A stretch of 64,000 nucleotides of DNA, taken from Candidatus Kapaibacterium sp. Lineage in GTDB: Bacteria > Bacteroidota > Ignavibacteria > Kapaibacteriales > NICIL-2. A program made the position numbers and the translations under genes. The notes beneath the pieces were generated by a model that saw only the letters and a program-made list of their open reading frames with translations, did not search any database and had not been told where the DNA came from. The DNA lies in the NCBI GenBank assembly GCA_025055755.1, contig JANWWF010000002.1:263628-327627 (forward strand), in the 5' to 3' direction. Position 1 is the first letter of the stretch. The number at the start of each line of letters is the position of its first letter. Of the stretch, positions 45,603 to 54,476 are shown one piece after another.

Positions 45603-46934
45603 TTAGGGACGCCCGTCGCTTGTCTCGATACCGGTTGCTTGCAACTCTCGGAGAAGAGCCTGCCGCTCAATTTCCAACTGGCGAATGCGTCGTTCGAGCA
45701 AGTCCAGCTCCTCGGGCAGTGAATCAATTTCCATCCGCAGCTTTGCTGCCGCTTCGTCAATGAGATCGATTGCTTTATCGGGAAGGAAGCGGTCAGTGAT
45801 GTATCGGTGGGAAAGCTGTGCAGCTGCAACTATTGCTGCATCGGTAATGCGGACACCGTGGTGAACCTCATACCGCTCTTTTAAGCCACGCAGAATAGAA
45901 ATAGTGTCTTCAACCGATGGTTCATCAACAAACACTTTCTGGAAGCGCCGCTCAAGGGCAGGGTCTTTTTCGATGTACTTCTGGTATTCGTCGAGAGTAG
46001 TAGCGCCGATGCATCGCAGCTCACCTCGAGCGAGTGCAGGCTTGAGAATGTTTGCGGCGTCCATGCTTCCTTGAGTGGCTCCTGCACCGATGAGGGTATG
46101 GATTTCATCTATGAACAGGATGATTTCACCATTTGACTCGGAGACCTCCTTGACCACTGCTTTAAGGCGTTCCTCAAATTGTCCGCGGAAACTTGTCCCT
46201 GCAACCAATGCTCCCATATCAAGAGCTACAATTGTCTTTGTGCGAAGTGGCTCCGGAACATCCCCACTGACAATACGTTGCGCTATGCCTTCGACGATTG
46301 CGGTTTTTCCTACGCCCGGTTCACCGATAAGCACAGGATTATTTTTTGTCCGTCGAGAAAGAACTTGAAGGACACGACGAATCTCATCCTCGCGGCCTAT
46401 GACCGGATCAATTTTCCCTTTGCGTGCTTCATCGTTGAGGTTTCGGCCATACTTCTGAAGAGCCTGGTAGCGTTCCTCAGGGTTTTGGTCTGTAATGCGG
46501 CTATCTTTACGGATGTCACGAATGATCTTAAGTACCGAATCACGGGTGATACTCTGGTCCAAAAGCAGGCGCTGCGCAGTCGATTTTTCTGTAACTAACG
46601 CCAATAGCAAATGCTCTACACTGATGTATTCATCTCGCATTTGTTGAGCTTCCCGGAATGCTTGTTGCAGCACGCTGCTTAGTGAACTGGAAAGGTAGGT
46701 TTCCCCTCCGCTCACCTTGGGAAGACGTTCGATTTCTTCCTGTACCTTTGTTCGAAGATAGTTGACATTCCCACCGATTCTTCCGATTATCGTTGGGACA
46801 AGTCCTTGTGTGTCCTCCAGCAATGCAGCAAGCAAGTGCACCGGCTCCAGTGACTGGTTACTCGCGTTGATTGCGATCTCCTGGGCACGCTGAAATGCTT
46901 CTTGCGATTTGAGAGTGAGTTTGTTGAAATTCAT
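45603..46934 (-). CDS. clpB: ClpB-type chaperone truncated after the first ATPase domain
   Basis: A 443-residue protein, half the usual ClpB length (about 860). The N-terminal Clp repeat domain is intact ([31 protein letters not shown]). The first ATPase domain is complete: Walker [11 protein letters not shown] at about residues 204-213, Walker [15 protein letters not shown], and [13 protein letters not shown] arginine-finger region. The middle coiled coil has only begun ([24 protein letters not shown]) when the frame ends in [11 protein letters not shown] and TAA. The M domain and second ATPase domain are absent from the window, and the tmRNA begins 46 bases on. It could be a functional short form, half of a split gene, or a decayed copy. 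ATG 46934 is the family start. Confidence 0.88.
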   Translation of the reverse strand: MNFNKLTLKSQEAFQRAQEIAINASNQSLEPVHLLAALLEDTQGLVPTIIGRIGGNVNYLRTKVQEEIERLPKVSGGETYLSSSLSSVLQQAFREAQQMRDEYISVEHLLLALVTEKSTAQRLLLDQSITRDSVLKIIRDIRKDSRITDQNPEERYQALQKYGRNLNDEARKGKIDPVIGREDEIRRVLQVLSRRTKNNPVLIGEPGVGKTAIVEGIAQRIVSGDVPEPLRTKTIVALDMGALVAGTSFRGQFEERLKAVVKEVSESNGEIILFIDEIHTLIGAGATQGSMDAANILKPALARGELRCIGATTLDEYQKYIEKDPALERRFQKVFVDEPSVEDTISILRGLKERYEVHHGVRITDAAIVAAAQLSHRYITDRFLPDKAIDLIDEAAAKLRMEIDSLPEELDLLERRIRQLEIERQALLRELQATGIETSDGRP

Positions 46935-47001
46935 GGCGAAAATCAAACAATGTCTTACAAAGCACTGGTTCAAGACGAATCCAATTGCGGTGTAGCGTTT
47001 T

Positions 47002-47754
47002 TTAGAAGCGTTCTTTGAGACGCTCTATAGCCGCTCGATCGGTCAAATCGTAGTGAATCGGTGTGATGGCGATGTATCCCTGCTCGACGGCAACGTCATC
47101 AGCGTTGGGATCGCTATCGAGGTGGTTATAAGTGCCCCGAAGCCAGTAGTATGGGCGTCCCATTGGGTCAAGCCGCTCTTCGTACTCGTCATTCCACACG
47201 CCTTGTCCCTGACGGGTAATGCGAACACCTTTGATTTGATGCTCCGGTAGGGGAGGGACGTTGACGTTCAACAGAGTCGTAGGTGGTAACTCAAACTCAT
47301 GGTAGCGCTCGACGATATACGCTGCAGTGCGTGCAGCGACGGAGCAGTCGGCATTCTCGTCGAATGTGCCTAATGATATTGCCACTGCGGGGATTCCAAG
47401 GAGCATTGCTTCTGTTGCAGCCGATACAGTGCCTGAATAAAGAACGTTGATACCAGTGTTATACCCGTGGTTAATACCGGAGACGACAATATCTGGTTTT
47501 GTTGGCAATAGCCGGGCAACAGCAAGCTTAACACAATCGGCAGGTGTTCCACTAACTGCATAGCCAAAGAATTGTTCATCGCGCCAAAAACGTACAACAC
47601 GCAAGGGTTCACTAACAGTCAATGCGTGCCCAACGGCACTTTGTTGCCGATCTGGAGCAACAACGGTTACCGAGCCCAATGGACGAAGGGCTTCTACAAG
47701 TGAGTAAATTCCCTGAGAAGTGATGCCATCGTCATTTGTCACCAGAATATTCAT
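47002..47754 (-). CDS. surE: 5'/3'-nucleotidase SurE
   Basis: A 250-residue metal-dependent nucleoside monophosphatase. The N-terminal [14 protein letters not shown] holds the paired metal-binding aspartates, [14 protein letters not shown] the conserved serine, and [27 protein letters not shown] the remaining active-site residues. It dephosphorylates nucleotides and exopolyphosphate. It overlaps the 3' end of miaA by 23 bases and follows it as the last gene of the phoH-cdaA-pcm-miaA-surE run. SurE and Pcm genes are neighbours in many bacteria, as here with miaA between. Confidence 0.96.
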   Translation of the reverse strand: MNILVTNDDGITSQGIYSLVEALRPLGSVTVVAPDRQQSAVGHALTVSEPLRVVRFWRDEQFFGYAVSGTPADCVKLAVARLLPTKPDIVVSGINHGYNTGINVLYSGTVSAATEAMLLGIPAVAISLGTFDENADCSVAARTAAYIVERYHEFELPPTTLLNVNVPPLPEHQIKGVRITRQGQGVWNDEYEERLDPMGRPYYWLRGTYNHLDSDPNADDVAVEQGYIAITPIHYDLTDRAAIERLKERF

Positions 47755-48730
47755 AGCCGTACTGGACAGAGTGAGCGATTATATCATGTGCACGGATAGT
47801 AGCATCGCCTCCGAAGCAATGGAATGCTATGCCTAAAGTGGCTGAATGACGGAGCCAGGTGTACTGCCGCTTGGCATAGTGCCGAGAACGCTTAGCGCAT
47901 AGCTCTATGGCTGTAGCCTGATCCATTCGTCCATCTAAGACTGCGAGCGCTTCTGCATAGCCAATGGCTGTAAAAGCTGGGATCGTTCTGTCAAAACCAG
48001 CTTGCAGAATACGCTGTGTTTCTTCCAACAGTCCACTGTGCCACATTTGATATGTTCTTTGATTGATGCGGCGGTAGAGCAACGAGCGCTCCGGCAAAAG
48101 CGTTAAGTGTATAATGCGCATGGGGGGCGGCATGCGACGAAATTGCTGCTGAGCTTGAGAAAGCGGCAGTCCGTGCGTGTAGTAAAACTCAAGTGCACGG
48201 AGAATTCGGCGGGGATTGCGATCAGGGATACGCGCTGCACTTTGGGGGTCTATTTGGCTTAGCTCCTTGAATAACGCTTCACGCCCTTCGATGGCAAGTC
48301 GTTCGATGAGACGGGCACGGACATGGGGGTCCACTGCGGCAGGTTCATCAAACAATCCCTCCGTTATGGCACGGACATACAATCCACTGCCCCCAACAAT
48401 CAAAGGGATTGCTCCACGCGATGCAATCTGTTCAATCCACTCCCATGCTTGGCGTGCGAATTGTCCCGCGCTTAGCTGTGTGTCCGGAGGACAGAGATCA
48501 AGCCCGTGGTACCGATAGCGGGAGCGCTCTTCCATGGTTGGCTTAGCAGTACCGATATCGAGCCCCTGCCATACTTGACGGGAGTCGGCGGAAATGATCT
48601 CGATAGGAAATCGTTCCGCCAAAGCGTGTGCAAGTTCGGTCTTACCCGATGCTGTTGGTCCTTGCACTACGATCACAAGCGGCGGAGAGCTATATGCTTG
48701 AGCTGCATATTGCACTGCGGGTGTCTGCAT
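47732..48730 (-). CDS. miaA: tRNA dimethylallyltransferase MiaA
   Basis: A 332-residue enzyme that adds a dimethylallyl group to A37 of tRNAs reading codons beginning with U. The P-loop VVQGPTASGKTELAHAL is near the N-terminus. ISADSRQVWQGLDIGTAKPT, LIVGGSGLYVRAI and RNPRRILRALEFY are family blocks, and KRSRHYAKRQYTWLR is the C-terminal tRNA-binding motif. ATG 48730 is four bases after the pcm stop; the open frame upstream of it overlaps pcm in another phase and adds 53 unconserved residues. It overlaps surE at its 3' end. Confidence 0.94.
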   Translation of the reverse strand: MQTPAVQYAAQAYSSPPLVIVVQGPTASGKTELAHALAERFPIEIISADSRQVWQGLDIGTAKPTMEERSRYRYHGLDLCPPDTQLSAGQFARQAWEWIEQIASRGAIPLIVGGSGLYVRAITEGLFDEPAAVDPHVRARLIERLAIEGREALFKELSQIDPQSAARIPDRNPRRILRALEFYYTHGLPLSQAQQQFRRMPPPMRIIHLTLLPERSLLYRRINQRTYQMWHSGLLEETQRILQAGFDRTIPAFTAIGYAEALAVLDGRMDQATAIELCAKRSRHYAKRQYTWLRHSATLGIAFHCFGGDATIRAHDIIAHSVQYGYEYSGDK

Positions 48731-48734
48731 GCTT

Positions 48735-49403
48735 TTATGATGCAGCGTGTACGTGGTTGTTGTCCGGAGGTTGGGTGCGGACAAACGGGACAAAGCGAAA
48801 TCGTTGGGCAGAGCTATAGACGTCGAACTCGTTTTCGTTGATACGGATGATGCGGTACATGTGTTGGTCTTTTTGTCCCACAGGAACAACCATTTTTCCC
48901 CCGACTTTAAGCTGTCGTGCCAAGCTCATTGGGATTTCCGGTGCAGCAGCAGTGACGATAATGCGATCATACGGAGCAGCGGGGGGATAACCTTCCCATC
49001 CATCACCTACAATGACAGTCGGATACAATCCTAATGCATGGAGTGTCTGGCGCGCCTGTTCGGCCAAATCACTAAATCGTTCGATAGTCCAAACGTGTGC
49101 ACCCAGTGTGCAGAGAATTGCTGTTTGGTATCCACTACCGGTTCCGATCTCCAGCACTCGCTGTCCAGGATGGACATCGAGAAGGTCGGTCATGTATGCA
49201 ACTGTGTAGGGCTGTGAAATTGTTTGTCCGTGTCCAATTGGAAGGGACGTGTCTTCGTATGCGCGGAGTTGGAGTGCCTCAGGGACAAACCGCTCTCGCG
49301 GAACTGTTGCTAAGGCTTGAAGGACAGCTGGACTAATACCTCGCTGCTCAAGAGAGGAGAGTAATTCTTGTTTGGCTTGTTCAAGAATGTACCGATGACT
49401 CAT
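48735..49403 (-). CDS. pcm: Protein-L-isoaspartate O-methyltransferase
   Basis: A 222-residue SAM-dependent repair enzyme that methylates abnormal isoaspartyl residues. GHGQTISQPYTVAYMTDLL and the SAM loop LEIGTGSGYQTAIL are diagnostic, with IIVTAAAPEIPMSL and GGKMVVPVG following. The start overlaps the cdaA stop by four bases and the stop is close to the miaA ATG, so it is translationally linked to both. Confidence 0.96.
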   Translation of the reverse strand: MSHRYILEQAKQELLSSLEQRGISPAVLQALATVPRERFVPEALQLRAYEDTSLPIGHGQTISQPYTVAYMTDLLDVHPGQRVLEIGTGSGYQTAILCTLGAHVWTIERFSDLAEQARQTLHALGLYPTVIVGDGWEGYPPAAPYDRIIVTAAAPEIPMSLARQLKVGGKMVVPVGQKDQHMYRIIRINENEFDVYSSAQRFRFVPFVRTQPPDNNHVHAAS

Positions 49404-50203
49404 ACTGTGGCGGTGATAGGGCTTGGTCGTTCTAACGATGGTTTGAGATGTTCCAACAATTGCTCGCGGAGAGCACTAAGTGGAATATTGCTTATGAGCG
49501 TACCACGTTCAGCAATGGAGATTGCCCCTGTTTCCTCCGAGACAACTAAGGTTAGAACATCAGATTGCTCTGATATGCCGAGTGCAGCTCGATGGCGAGT
49601 GCCCAGGTTCTTATTTCCATGTTTGCGTTGGCTGCTCAATGGGAGTATGCAGCGTGCTGCAACAATTGTAGAGCCTTCGATGACAACAGCGCCATCGTGG
49701 AGAGGTGAACGGGGGTTGAAAATAGCCACCAGCAGTTCTGCAGAGACGACTGCCTTAAGTGGAATGCCTGTTTCAATGGTAACCTTGATGTTCTGCCCCC
49801 GGGTGAAAATGATGAGCGCACCGATATGCTTTTCGGAAAGTTCTTTGACAGCTTCAATGACTTCTTCAACTGTTTGGGTGATGCTACTTCGAGCAAAGAA
49901 CTGAAACAAGCGGCTTTGTGTTATTTCTGTCAGCAGTCGTCGAAGCTCTGGCTGGAAGAGCACGATAAATGCAATAAGCCACACGCTCATGATTGAACTA
50001 ATGAGCCAACTGAGCGCTTTCATGTTGAGACTGCTGACGACAAAAGAAAAAGCAACCAGTACCACTAATCCCAAAAGAATCTGGACTGCTACTGTTGCAC
50101 GCAGCGCCCGATAAACAGTGTAGATGACGGCAGCGACAAGAAGGATGTCAAGGACGTCAATGGGGGTGACACTGATAAAACCGATTCGAAAAAGCTCTGT
50201 CAT
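49400..50203 (-). CDS. cdaA: Diadenylate cyclase CdaA
   Basis: A 267-residue membrane-anchored enzyme that makes the second messenger c-di-AMP from two ATP. Three hydrophobic helices fill residues 15-85, then the DAC domain has its DGA motif (SPLHDGAVVIEG, residues 170-172) and RHR motif (GTRHRAALGI, residues 203-205). In Firmicutes cdaA lies with cdaR and glmM; here it instead overlaps phoH (four bases) and pcm (four bases). No regulator CdaR or phosphodiesterase is in the window. Confidence 0.95.
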   Translation of the reverse strand: MTELFRIGFISVTPIDVLDILLVAAVIYTVYRALRATVAVQILLGLVVLVAFSFVVSSLNMKALSWLISSIMSVWLIAFIVLFQPELRRLLTEITQSRLFQFFARSSITQTVEEVIEAVKELSEKHIGALIIFTRGQNIKVTIETGIPLKAVVSAELLVAIFNPRSPLHDGAVVIEGSTIVAARCILPLSSQRKHGNKNLGTRHRAALGISEQSDVLTLVVSEETGAISIAERGTLISNIPLSALREQLLEHLKPSLERPSPITATV

Positions 50204-51210
50204 GATAGCGGTTGCTCACTTGACGAAGATTGCTGCTGGCGCTGACTCCGTTCGTATGCATCGATGATGTCCATAACGAGTTTGTGACGCACCACGTCGG
50301 ATTTATCGAAGTACACAAACTCGATACCTTCGATTCCACGGAGAACTTCCTGAACATCCAGTAAACCAGATTGTGCCCGTGAGGCAAGGTCAATTTGTGT
50401 AACATCACCGGTGATGATAGCTTTTGATCCATGTCCCAGGCGTGTCAAAAACATCTTCATTTGCCCAATCGTGGTGTTCTGCGCTTCATCGAGAATAATG
50501 AAAGCATTATTCAGAGTGCGTCCCCGCATGTATGCCAGGGGAATTATCTCGATGAGCTGTTTTTCGTTGAGACTTTTGAGCTTTTCTGGAGAAACCATAT
50601 CTGCTACTGCATCCAGCAGTGGCCGCAGGTAGGGATGTACCTTCTCATAGAGATCACCGGGCAAGTAGCCCAGTGATTCTCCAGCTTCCACGGCAGGGCG
50701 AGTGAGAATGATACGATGAACTTGGTTAGCACGAAGTGCTGCCAGCGCCATGGCGACAGCAAGATATGTTTTCCCAGTGCCTGCAGGACCTATTGCAAAA
50801 ACAATGTCTGAACGGTGTACTTTCTCGACATACTCACGCTGACGTGCAGTGCGAGGGCGTATAGGGTCTTTGCGTCCCCATAGAATCACATCGTTATTCG
50901 ATGCTCCTTTGGCATGGCTTCGTTCTGCTGCATCCTTCGGGGCTGGAGTACCATTGACTAACTCGATGATTTCCTCAACATCGGACGTCGTTAGTGCTCC
51001 CTTTCTTTTGAGAACATAAAGCATTTCGCTGATTACATGCTCCAGCTGTGTGATTTCCTCCGGCGAGCCCCGAAGAGAGAGTGTATTGTTCCGAAATATG
51101 ATAGTTGCAGGAAATCGGCTCTCAAGAATGTGCAAGTGTACGTCATTTGCGCCTAAAAGGGCAGCAGGATCAGCTTCTCCGATTTTGATACGTCGTTCGA
51201 TATACTCCAT
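50200..51210 (-). CDS. phoH: PhoH family ATPase
   Basis: A 336-residue protein with an N-terminal KH-like region and a P-loop ATPase domain (IGPAGTGKTYLAVAMA; Walker B FIILDEAQNTT; ITGDVTQIDL). PhoH-like (YbeZ) proteins are linked with ribosome biogenesis and RNA processing, usually beside ybeY. YbeY is not here; the next gene is cdaA, overlapping by four bases. A possible promoter upstream is TTTTG-N15-TATATTTC on the minus strand (about 51266-51239). It is the first gene of the five-gene run ending in surE. Confidence 0.94.
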   Translation of the reverse strand: MEYIERRIKIGEADPAALLGANDVHLHILESRFPATIIFRNNTLSLRGSPEEITQLEHVISEMLYVLKRKGALTTSDVEEIIELVNGTPAPKDAAERSHAKGASNNDVILWGRKDPIRPRTARQREYVEKVHRSDIVFAIGPAGTGKTYLAVAMALAALRANQVHRIILTRPAVEAGESLGYLPGDLYEKVHPYLRPLLDAVADMVSPEKLKSLNEKQLIEIIPLAYMRGRTLNNAFIILDEAQNTTIGQMKMFLTRLGHGSKAIITGDVTQIDLASRAQSGLLDVQEVLRGIEGIEFVYFDKSDVVRHKLVMDIIDAYERSQRQQQSSSSEQPLS

Positions 51211-51300
51211 TCAGTGAAACAGTTGTTCGACTTGCTAAGCGAAATATAACGAAGAAGCCATTACAAAAATGTAGAACCCATTATATCTGCACAAAAACGA

Positions 51301-51327
51301 AAGAGCACGGGATAACTCCGTGCTCTT
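51301..51327 (-). terminator. Rho-independent terminator after the LysM-like lipoprotein gene
   Basis: AAGAGCACGG and CCGTGCTCTT form a ten-base-pair stem with a seven-base loop. Read on the minus strand the stem is followed by TCGTTTTTGTG, a T-rich tract, so it ends transcripts of the lipoprotein pair. Confidence 0.85.
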
Positions 51328-51353
51328 TACCTGTTAGCAAATGTCGTGGATAA

Positions 51354-52208
51354 TTACGGCTTCCGCTCGCCCCGTTCAGATTGCTCACCTGTTGAGGGGG
51401 GAGGGGAGGGAGAGGTTGTTGGCTGCGACTGCTCTTGGGCAGCCATTGCCTCACGTTTTTTCCGCCAGTAGCGACGCTCTGCTCTTTTTTCTTCGGGGGT
51501 AAGCTCTCCTTTCGGAGGGACGCTTAGTTCCCAGCCTGGTTGAATAATGTCTGGGTTGCGAATAAGATCGGTGTTCGCCTGCCAAATCTTGGGCCACAAG
51601 AATGGATCTCCATAAACCTCTGTGTTACCGGCGATATTCCACAGACAATCACGCGATTCGCTCCAGGGACGAACAACATACTTGTTCTTCGCGGCAGGCT
51701 TCCGATCTAAGAGCGACTGAATATCACGACGTGCAGTAATCATACGATCAAAAAATTCAGGCAGGACGGCAATCTTTTCATTTCGCAATCGGTTCCATTC
51801 TGCTGCAAGTGCGTAAACTTCTCCCCGTCGTGGCTCAAATTCATTGTCGCTCAGACCGCGGAGCTCGCGGATTCTGCCCTCGAGCCGTCCAAGCCGTTCG
51901 CGGAATTGATTGATTTGCGCATCGGTGGCGCCAATGAGACGATTGTTCTCATCTTGGCATCGTTTTAGGTCAGCGACAGCTGCATTGAGTCGTTCTTCCA
52001 TTAGCTTGATTTCCCCTTGTATTTTTTGTTCGTCATCTTCCAGTTTCCGTATTCGCATGCGCCAGTCATCCAAGCGAAGAATTGCTTCATCATAAGTGAG
52101 CAGACTGTCGGGCTTGCTTTCTGGTGCACGGACAACTTGCGATGAACCGCAGCTCATGATAAGCATCGCTGCAAAAGGCATCAGTATAAATGAGAGTATG
52201 CGGTACAT
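51354..52208 (-). CDS. Coiled-coil lipoprotein with LysM-like C-terminal domain
   Basis: A 284-residue predicted lipoprotein. The signal ends in the lipobox LIMSC near residue 20. A long coiled coil (about residues 45-160) is rich in Glu/Arg/Leu. A LysM-like segment follows (YVVRPWSESRDCLWNIAG, DPFLWPKIWQAN, IIQPGWELSVPP), as in periplasmic peptidoglycan-binding proteins. The tail is charged and then Pro/Ser-rich. It is likely an envelope protein tethered by lipid and touching peptidoglycan (inference). ATG 52208 is chosen because AAGGAGA stands just upstream at a good spacing. A smaller lipoprotein gene lies 20 bases ahead. Confidence 0.85.
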   Translation of the reverse strand: MYRILSFILMPFAAMLIMSCGSSQVVRAPESKPDSLLTYDEAILRLDDWRMRIRKLEDDEQKIQGEIKLMEERLNAAVADLKRCQDENNRLIGATDAQINQFRERLGRLEGRIRELRGLSDNEFEPRRGEVYALAAEWNRLRNEKIAVLPEFFDRMITARRDIQSLLDRKPAAKNKYVVRPWSESRDCLWNIAGNTEVYGDPFLWPKIWQANTDLIRNPDIIQPGWELSVPPKGELTPEEKRAERRYWRKKREAMAAQEQSQPTTSPSPPPSTGEQSERGERKP

Positions 52209-52228
52209 TGTTGTCTCCTTCATAGTTG

Positions 52229-52570
52229 TTACTTACGACCTTTCTTCTTTTCAACGGGTGGAGCAGGGGGTGCCTCCGGCAGGGGGTCACCTAAGTTGCC
52301 AGGGAAACTGTTAAGCCGCGACTGAAGAGTTGATTGAAGGTCCTTGCAGCGTCGTAGTTCATCTTGACGCGAGGCCACTTCACGCTCAATACGCTGCTTA
52401 CGTGATTCTGCATCACGTATTGCCTGTGCTAATTGGACCTCACGAGCGCGGAGTTGTTTGAGTTCGGATAGTTGGTCGGGCTGGATCATTTTAGTACAAC
52501 CGGAAACGCCCACAACCAGCACTGTGATGACTCCTGTGCCGAGCCATTCCCGCCTGCCAATGCGGATCAT
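52229..52570 (-). CDS. Small coiled-coil lipoprotein, function unknown
   Basis: A 113-residue predicted lipoprotein. The signal sequence ends in the lipobox GVSGC (Cys25). The mature part is a charged coiled coil (LRAREVQLAQAIRDAESRKQRIERE) followed by a Pro-rich stretch and a Lys-rich end. It has no recognised domain. It is the first gene of a two-gene operon with the LysM-like lipoprotein, and the two share the lipobox-coiled coil plan, so they may work together in the envelope. Confidence 0.8.
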   Translation of the reverse strand: MIRIGRREWLGTGVITVLVVGVSGCTKMIQPDQLSELKQLRAREVQLAQAIRDAESRKQRIEREVASRQDELRRCKDLQSTLQSRLNSFPGNLGDPLPEAPPAPPVEKKKGRK

Positions 52571-52605
52571 ACAAGCCCCACAGAGTTAGTTCAACATAGA
52601 CGTCA

Positions 52606-52613
52606 CAAATATA
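52606..52613 (-). promoter_or_regulatory. Candidate -7 element of the lipoprotein operon
   Basis: TATATTTG on the minus strand fits TAnnTTTG and lies 36 bases before the ATG of the small lipoprotein gene. A -33 TTTG partner is not clear. Confidence 0.4.
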
Positions 52614-52674
52614 CGGGAGGGCAAGGACGAAAGACGTTACTAACCAGCAACAGGTAAAAGTAGCGTGTCCATAC

Positions 52675-53607
52675 TTAAGTTGAATTCTTCTGAAGGGATG
52701 CTTCTAATTGCTCGTTGAAAAATCGACGAAGAACACCATGCCGCAGTCCTCGGGCACTGACCACAATCCCAGGAACTTCCAGGAAATCCATCACGGTGCG
52801 CAAAATAAGCGTGCCGGCCGGTAGAATATCCGCGCGCTGTGGATGTACTCCAGGGATGGTGCATAGCTCTGAGAGAGTTGCGTGTGCAATCTGTTTCCAA
52901 ATTGATTCAATTATCTCTCTGGTGAGGTAATAACCATCGACAAGATCCCAGTGGAATGTCCGAATTCCCTGAGCAATTAGCGCCAGCGTCGTCGGCGTGC
53001 CTGCCACACCATACATGCGTTCCAGCGGCGGTGGCTTATGTAGGGACTTGAGTACTTGCTCAATCTGTGCGCGAGCATACTCGATAGATGATAGCGGCGC
53101 AGGAAAAACTGTCCAATAACGCTCCGCAAGACGTACTGCTCCAATCTCTAAACTCCATTGGAAGTCGATCTTGGCTGAATTGCCAGCAATTAGCTCTGTG
53201 CTTCCGCCCCCAATGTCAAGAACAGCTGAATATCCTGCAGAATCGACTGTCCCCAAATACGTAAGATGCGCCTCTTCAGCTCCCGTAATCACTTTCACTG
53301 GTCCCCCCCAGACCTCTGCTATGTCAGCAGCAATCTTCTCAGCATTCCCTGCTCTCCGAAATGCACTTGTCCCTACTGCAAGGCGATGTTGAACCCCCAA
53401 CGAATCTGCAATAGTGCGGTAGTGCCGGACGATTTCAATAGCCCGTTGTGCAGCTTCAGGAATGATAAAGCCAGTCTGGTCGAGCTTTTCCCCTAATCGT
53501 GCAATACGGTGTTCGTCGGCAAGAATACAGTAGGATTGCTCTCGAAATTCGGCAATTGTCATAAGCAGTGTGTTTGTACCAATGTCGAGCGCCGCAGCTC
53601 TTATCAT
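52675..53607 (-). CDS. ppx: Ppx/GppA family exopolyphosphatase
   Basis: A 310-residue ASKHA-fold phosphatase. The phosphate-1 motif AALDIGTNTLLMTIAE is near the N-terminus, GTSAFRRAGNAEKI and VITGAEEAHLTYLG follow, and AVLDIGGGSTELI is the second phosphate loop. The C-terminal GVHPQRADILPAGTLIL is typical. It degrades polyphosphate or the pentaphosphate form of (p)ppGpp. It is shorter than E. coli Ppx (about 510) because it lacks the C-terminal HD-like region. ATG 53607 overlaps the prmA stop by ATGA, which fixes the start. Confidence 0.94.
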   Translation of the reverse strand: MIRAAALDIGTNTLLMTIAEFREQSYCILADEHRIARLGEKLDQTGFIIPEAAQRAIEIVRHYRTIADSLGVQHRLAVGTSAFRRAGNAEKIAADIAEVWGGPVKVITGAEEAHLTYLGTVDSAGYSAVLDIGGGSTELIAGNSAKIDFQWSLEIGAVRLAERYWTVFPAPLSSIEYARAQIEQVLKSLHKPPPLERMYGVAGTPTTLALIAQGIRTFHWDLVDGYYLTREIIESIWKQIAHATLSELCTIPGVHPQRADILPAGTLILRTVMDFLEVPGIVVSARGLRHGVLRRFFNEQLEASLQKNST

Positions 53608-54464
53608 AGCCGAACAAACCGGAATGCTGTCCATTCATCCGTGCGAAGTTGACGGTCAAGTTCAAAACCAGCATTGCGAAATGCGTGCACGACAGTGTCT
53701 GCTTGACTTGTAAGAATGCCGCTTACGATTGCATGGCCTCCAGAGCGAATCCACTGAGCAAATGAGCCTGCAAGACGCTCCAGAAGAGTATCGTACAAGT
53801 TGGCGACGATTCCATCCATTTTCGGTGATTTGTAGGTAAAAATGTCTGCTACATAGCATTCGACTGTTGAAAGGCAGCAATTTCGTGCTACGTTATCCTG
53901 ACATTCCGTAATAGCATCCGGGTCACTATCGATTGCCAATACACGCTTCGCACCGAGTTTAGCAGCAATGATTGCTAAAACTCCACTACCACATCCCACA
54001 TCCAGCCAGTCTTCGTTAGGGCGCACAGTATCAAGCAGCAGAAGGGCACACATTTGAGTTGTTGGATGGTGACCTGTCCCAAATGCCATTCGGGGTTCGA
54101 TTGTAATGACAAGAGGGTAGCGGTAATCGGCAAGAGCGTTGTCCTTACGCTCGTGCCATGGCACAATCAAGAGTCGCTGATCAATAACAACAGGTTGGAG
54201 TGTTGCTTGCCAGGCTTCGTACCAGTCAACCGATGGGACATTTTCCGTCGTGATTTGCCCAACAGGGATGTGTAAGCGATGAAGACATTGTTCGATGAAC
54301 TTCTCCCATCGAGCTGTTACGTTACTATTGTGCTCAAACCAAAGATGAAGTTGTTCGGCCTGAGATTCTGCGCCACGGAAAGCTGGATCATCAATGAGCG
54401 ATGCCACGAGTTCATGATATTCCTCGGGCAAGTGCACAGTCACCTTTGCGTACTGACGACTCAT
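53604..54464 (-). CDS. prmA: Ribosomal protein L11 methyltransferase
   Basis: A 286-residue SAM-dependent methyltransferase. The N-terminal domain recognises L11, and the catalytic domain has FGTGHHPTTQMCALLLLD, the SAM loop DWLDVGCGSGVLAIIAAK and AIDSDPDAI, then IVANLYDTLL near the usual NPxY position (here NLYD). ATG 54464 gives a normal start (GTG 54476 is the alternative). The gene begins 12 bases after the M28 peptidase stop and overlaps ppx by four bases. Confidence 0.92.
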   Translation of the reverse strand: MSRQYAKVTVHLPEEYHELVASLIDDPAFRGAESQAEQLHLWFEHNSNVTARWEKFIEQCLHRLHIPVGQITTENVPSVDWYEAWQATLQPVVIDQRLLIVPWHERKDNALADYRYPLVITIEPRMAFGTGHHPTTQMCALLLLDTVRPNEDWLDVGCGSGVLAIIAAKLGAKRVLAIDSDPDAITECQDNVARNCCLSTVECYVADIFTYKSPKMDGIVANLYDTLLERLAGSFAQWIRSGGHAIVSGILTSQADTVVHAFRNAGFELDRQLRTDEWTAFRFVRL

Positions 54465-54476
54465 TGTTTTGTGCAC

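Noticed and set aside
45160-46934. Integrated element at the tmRNA gene
   Set aside because: tmRNA 3' ends are common integration sites, but no integrase, repeat of the 3' end or foreign-looking genes are seen on either side.
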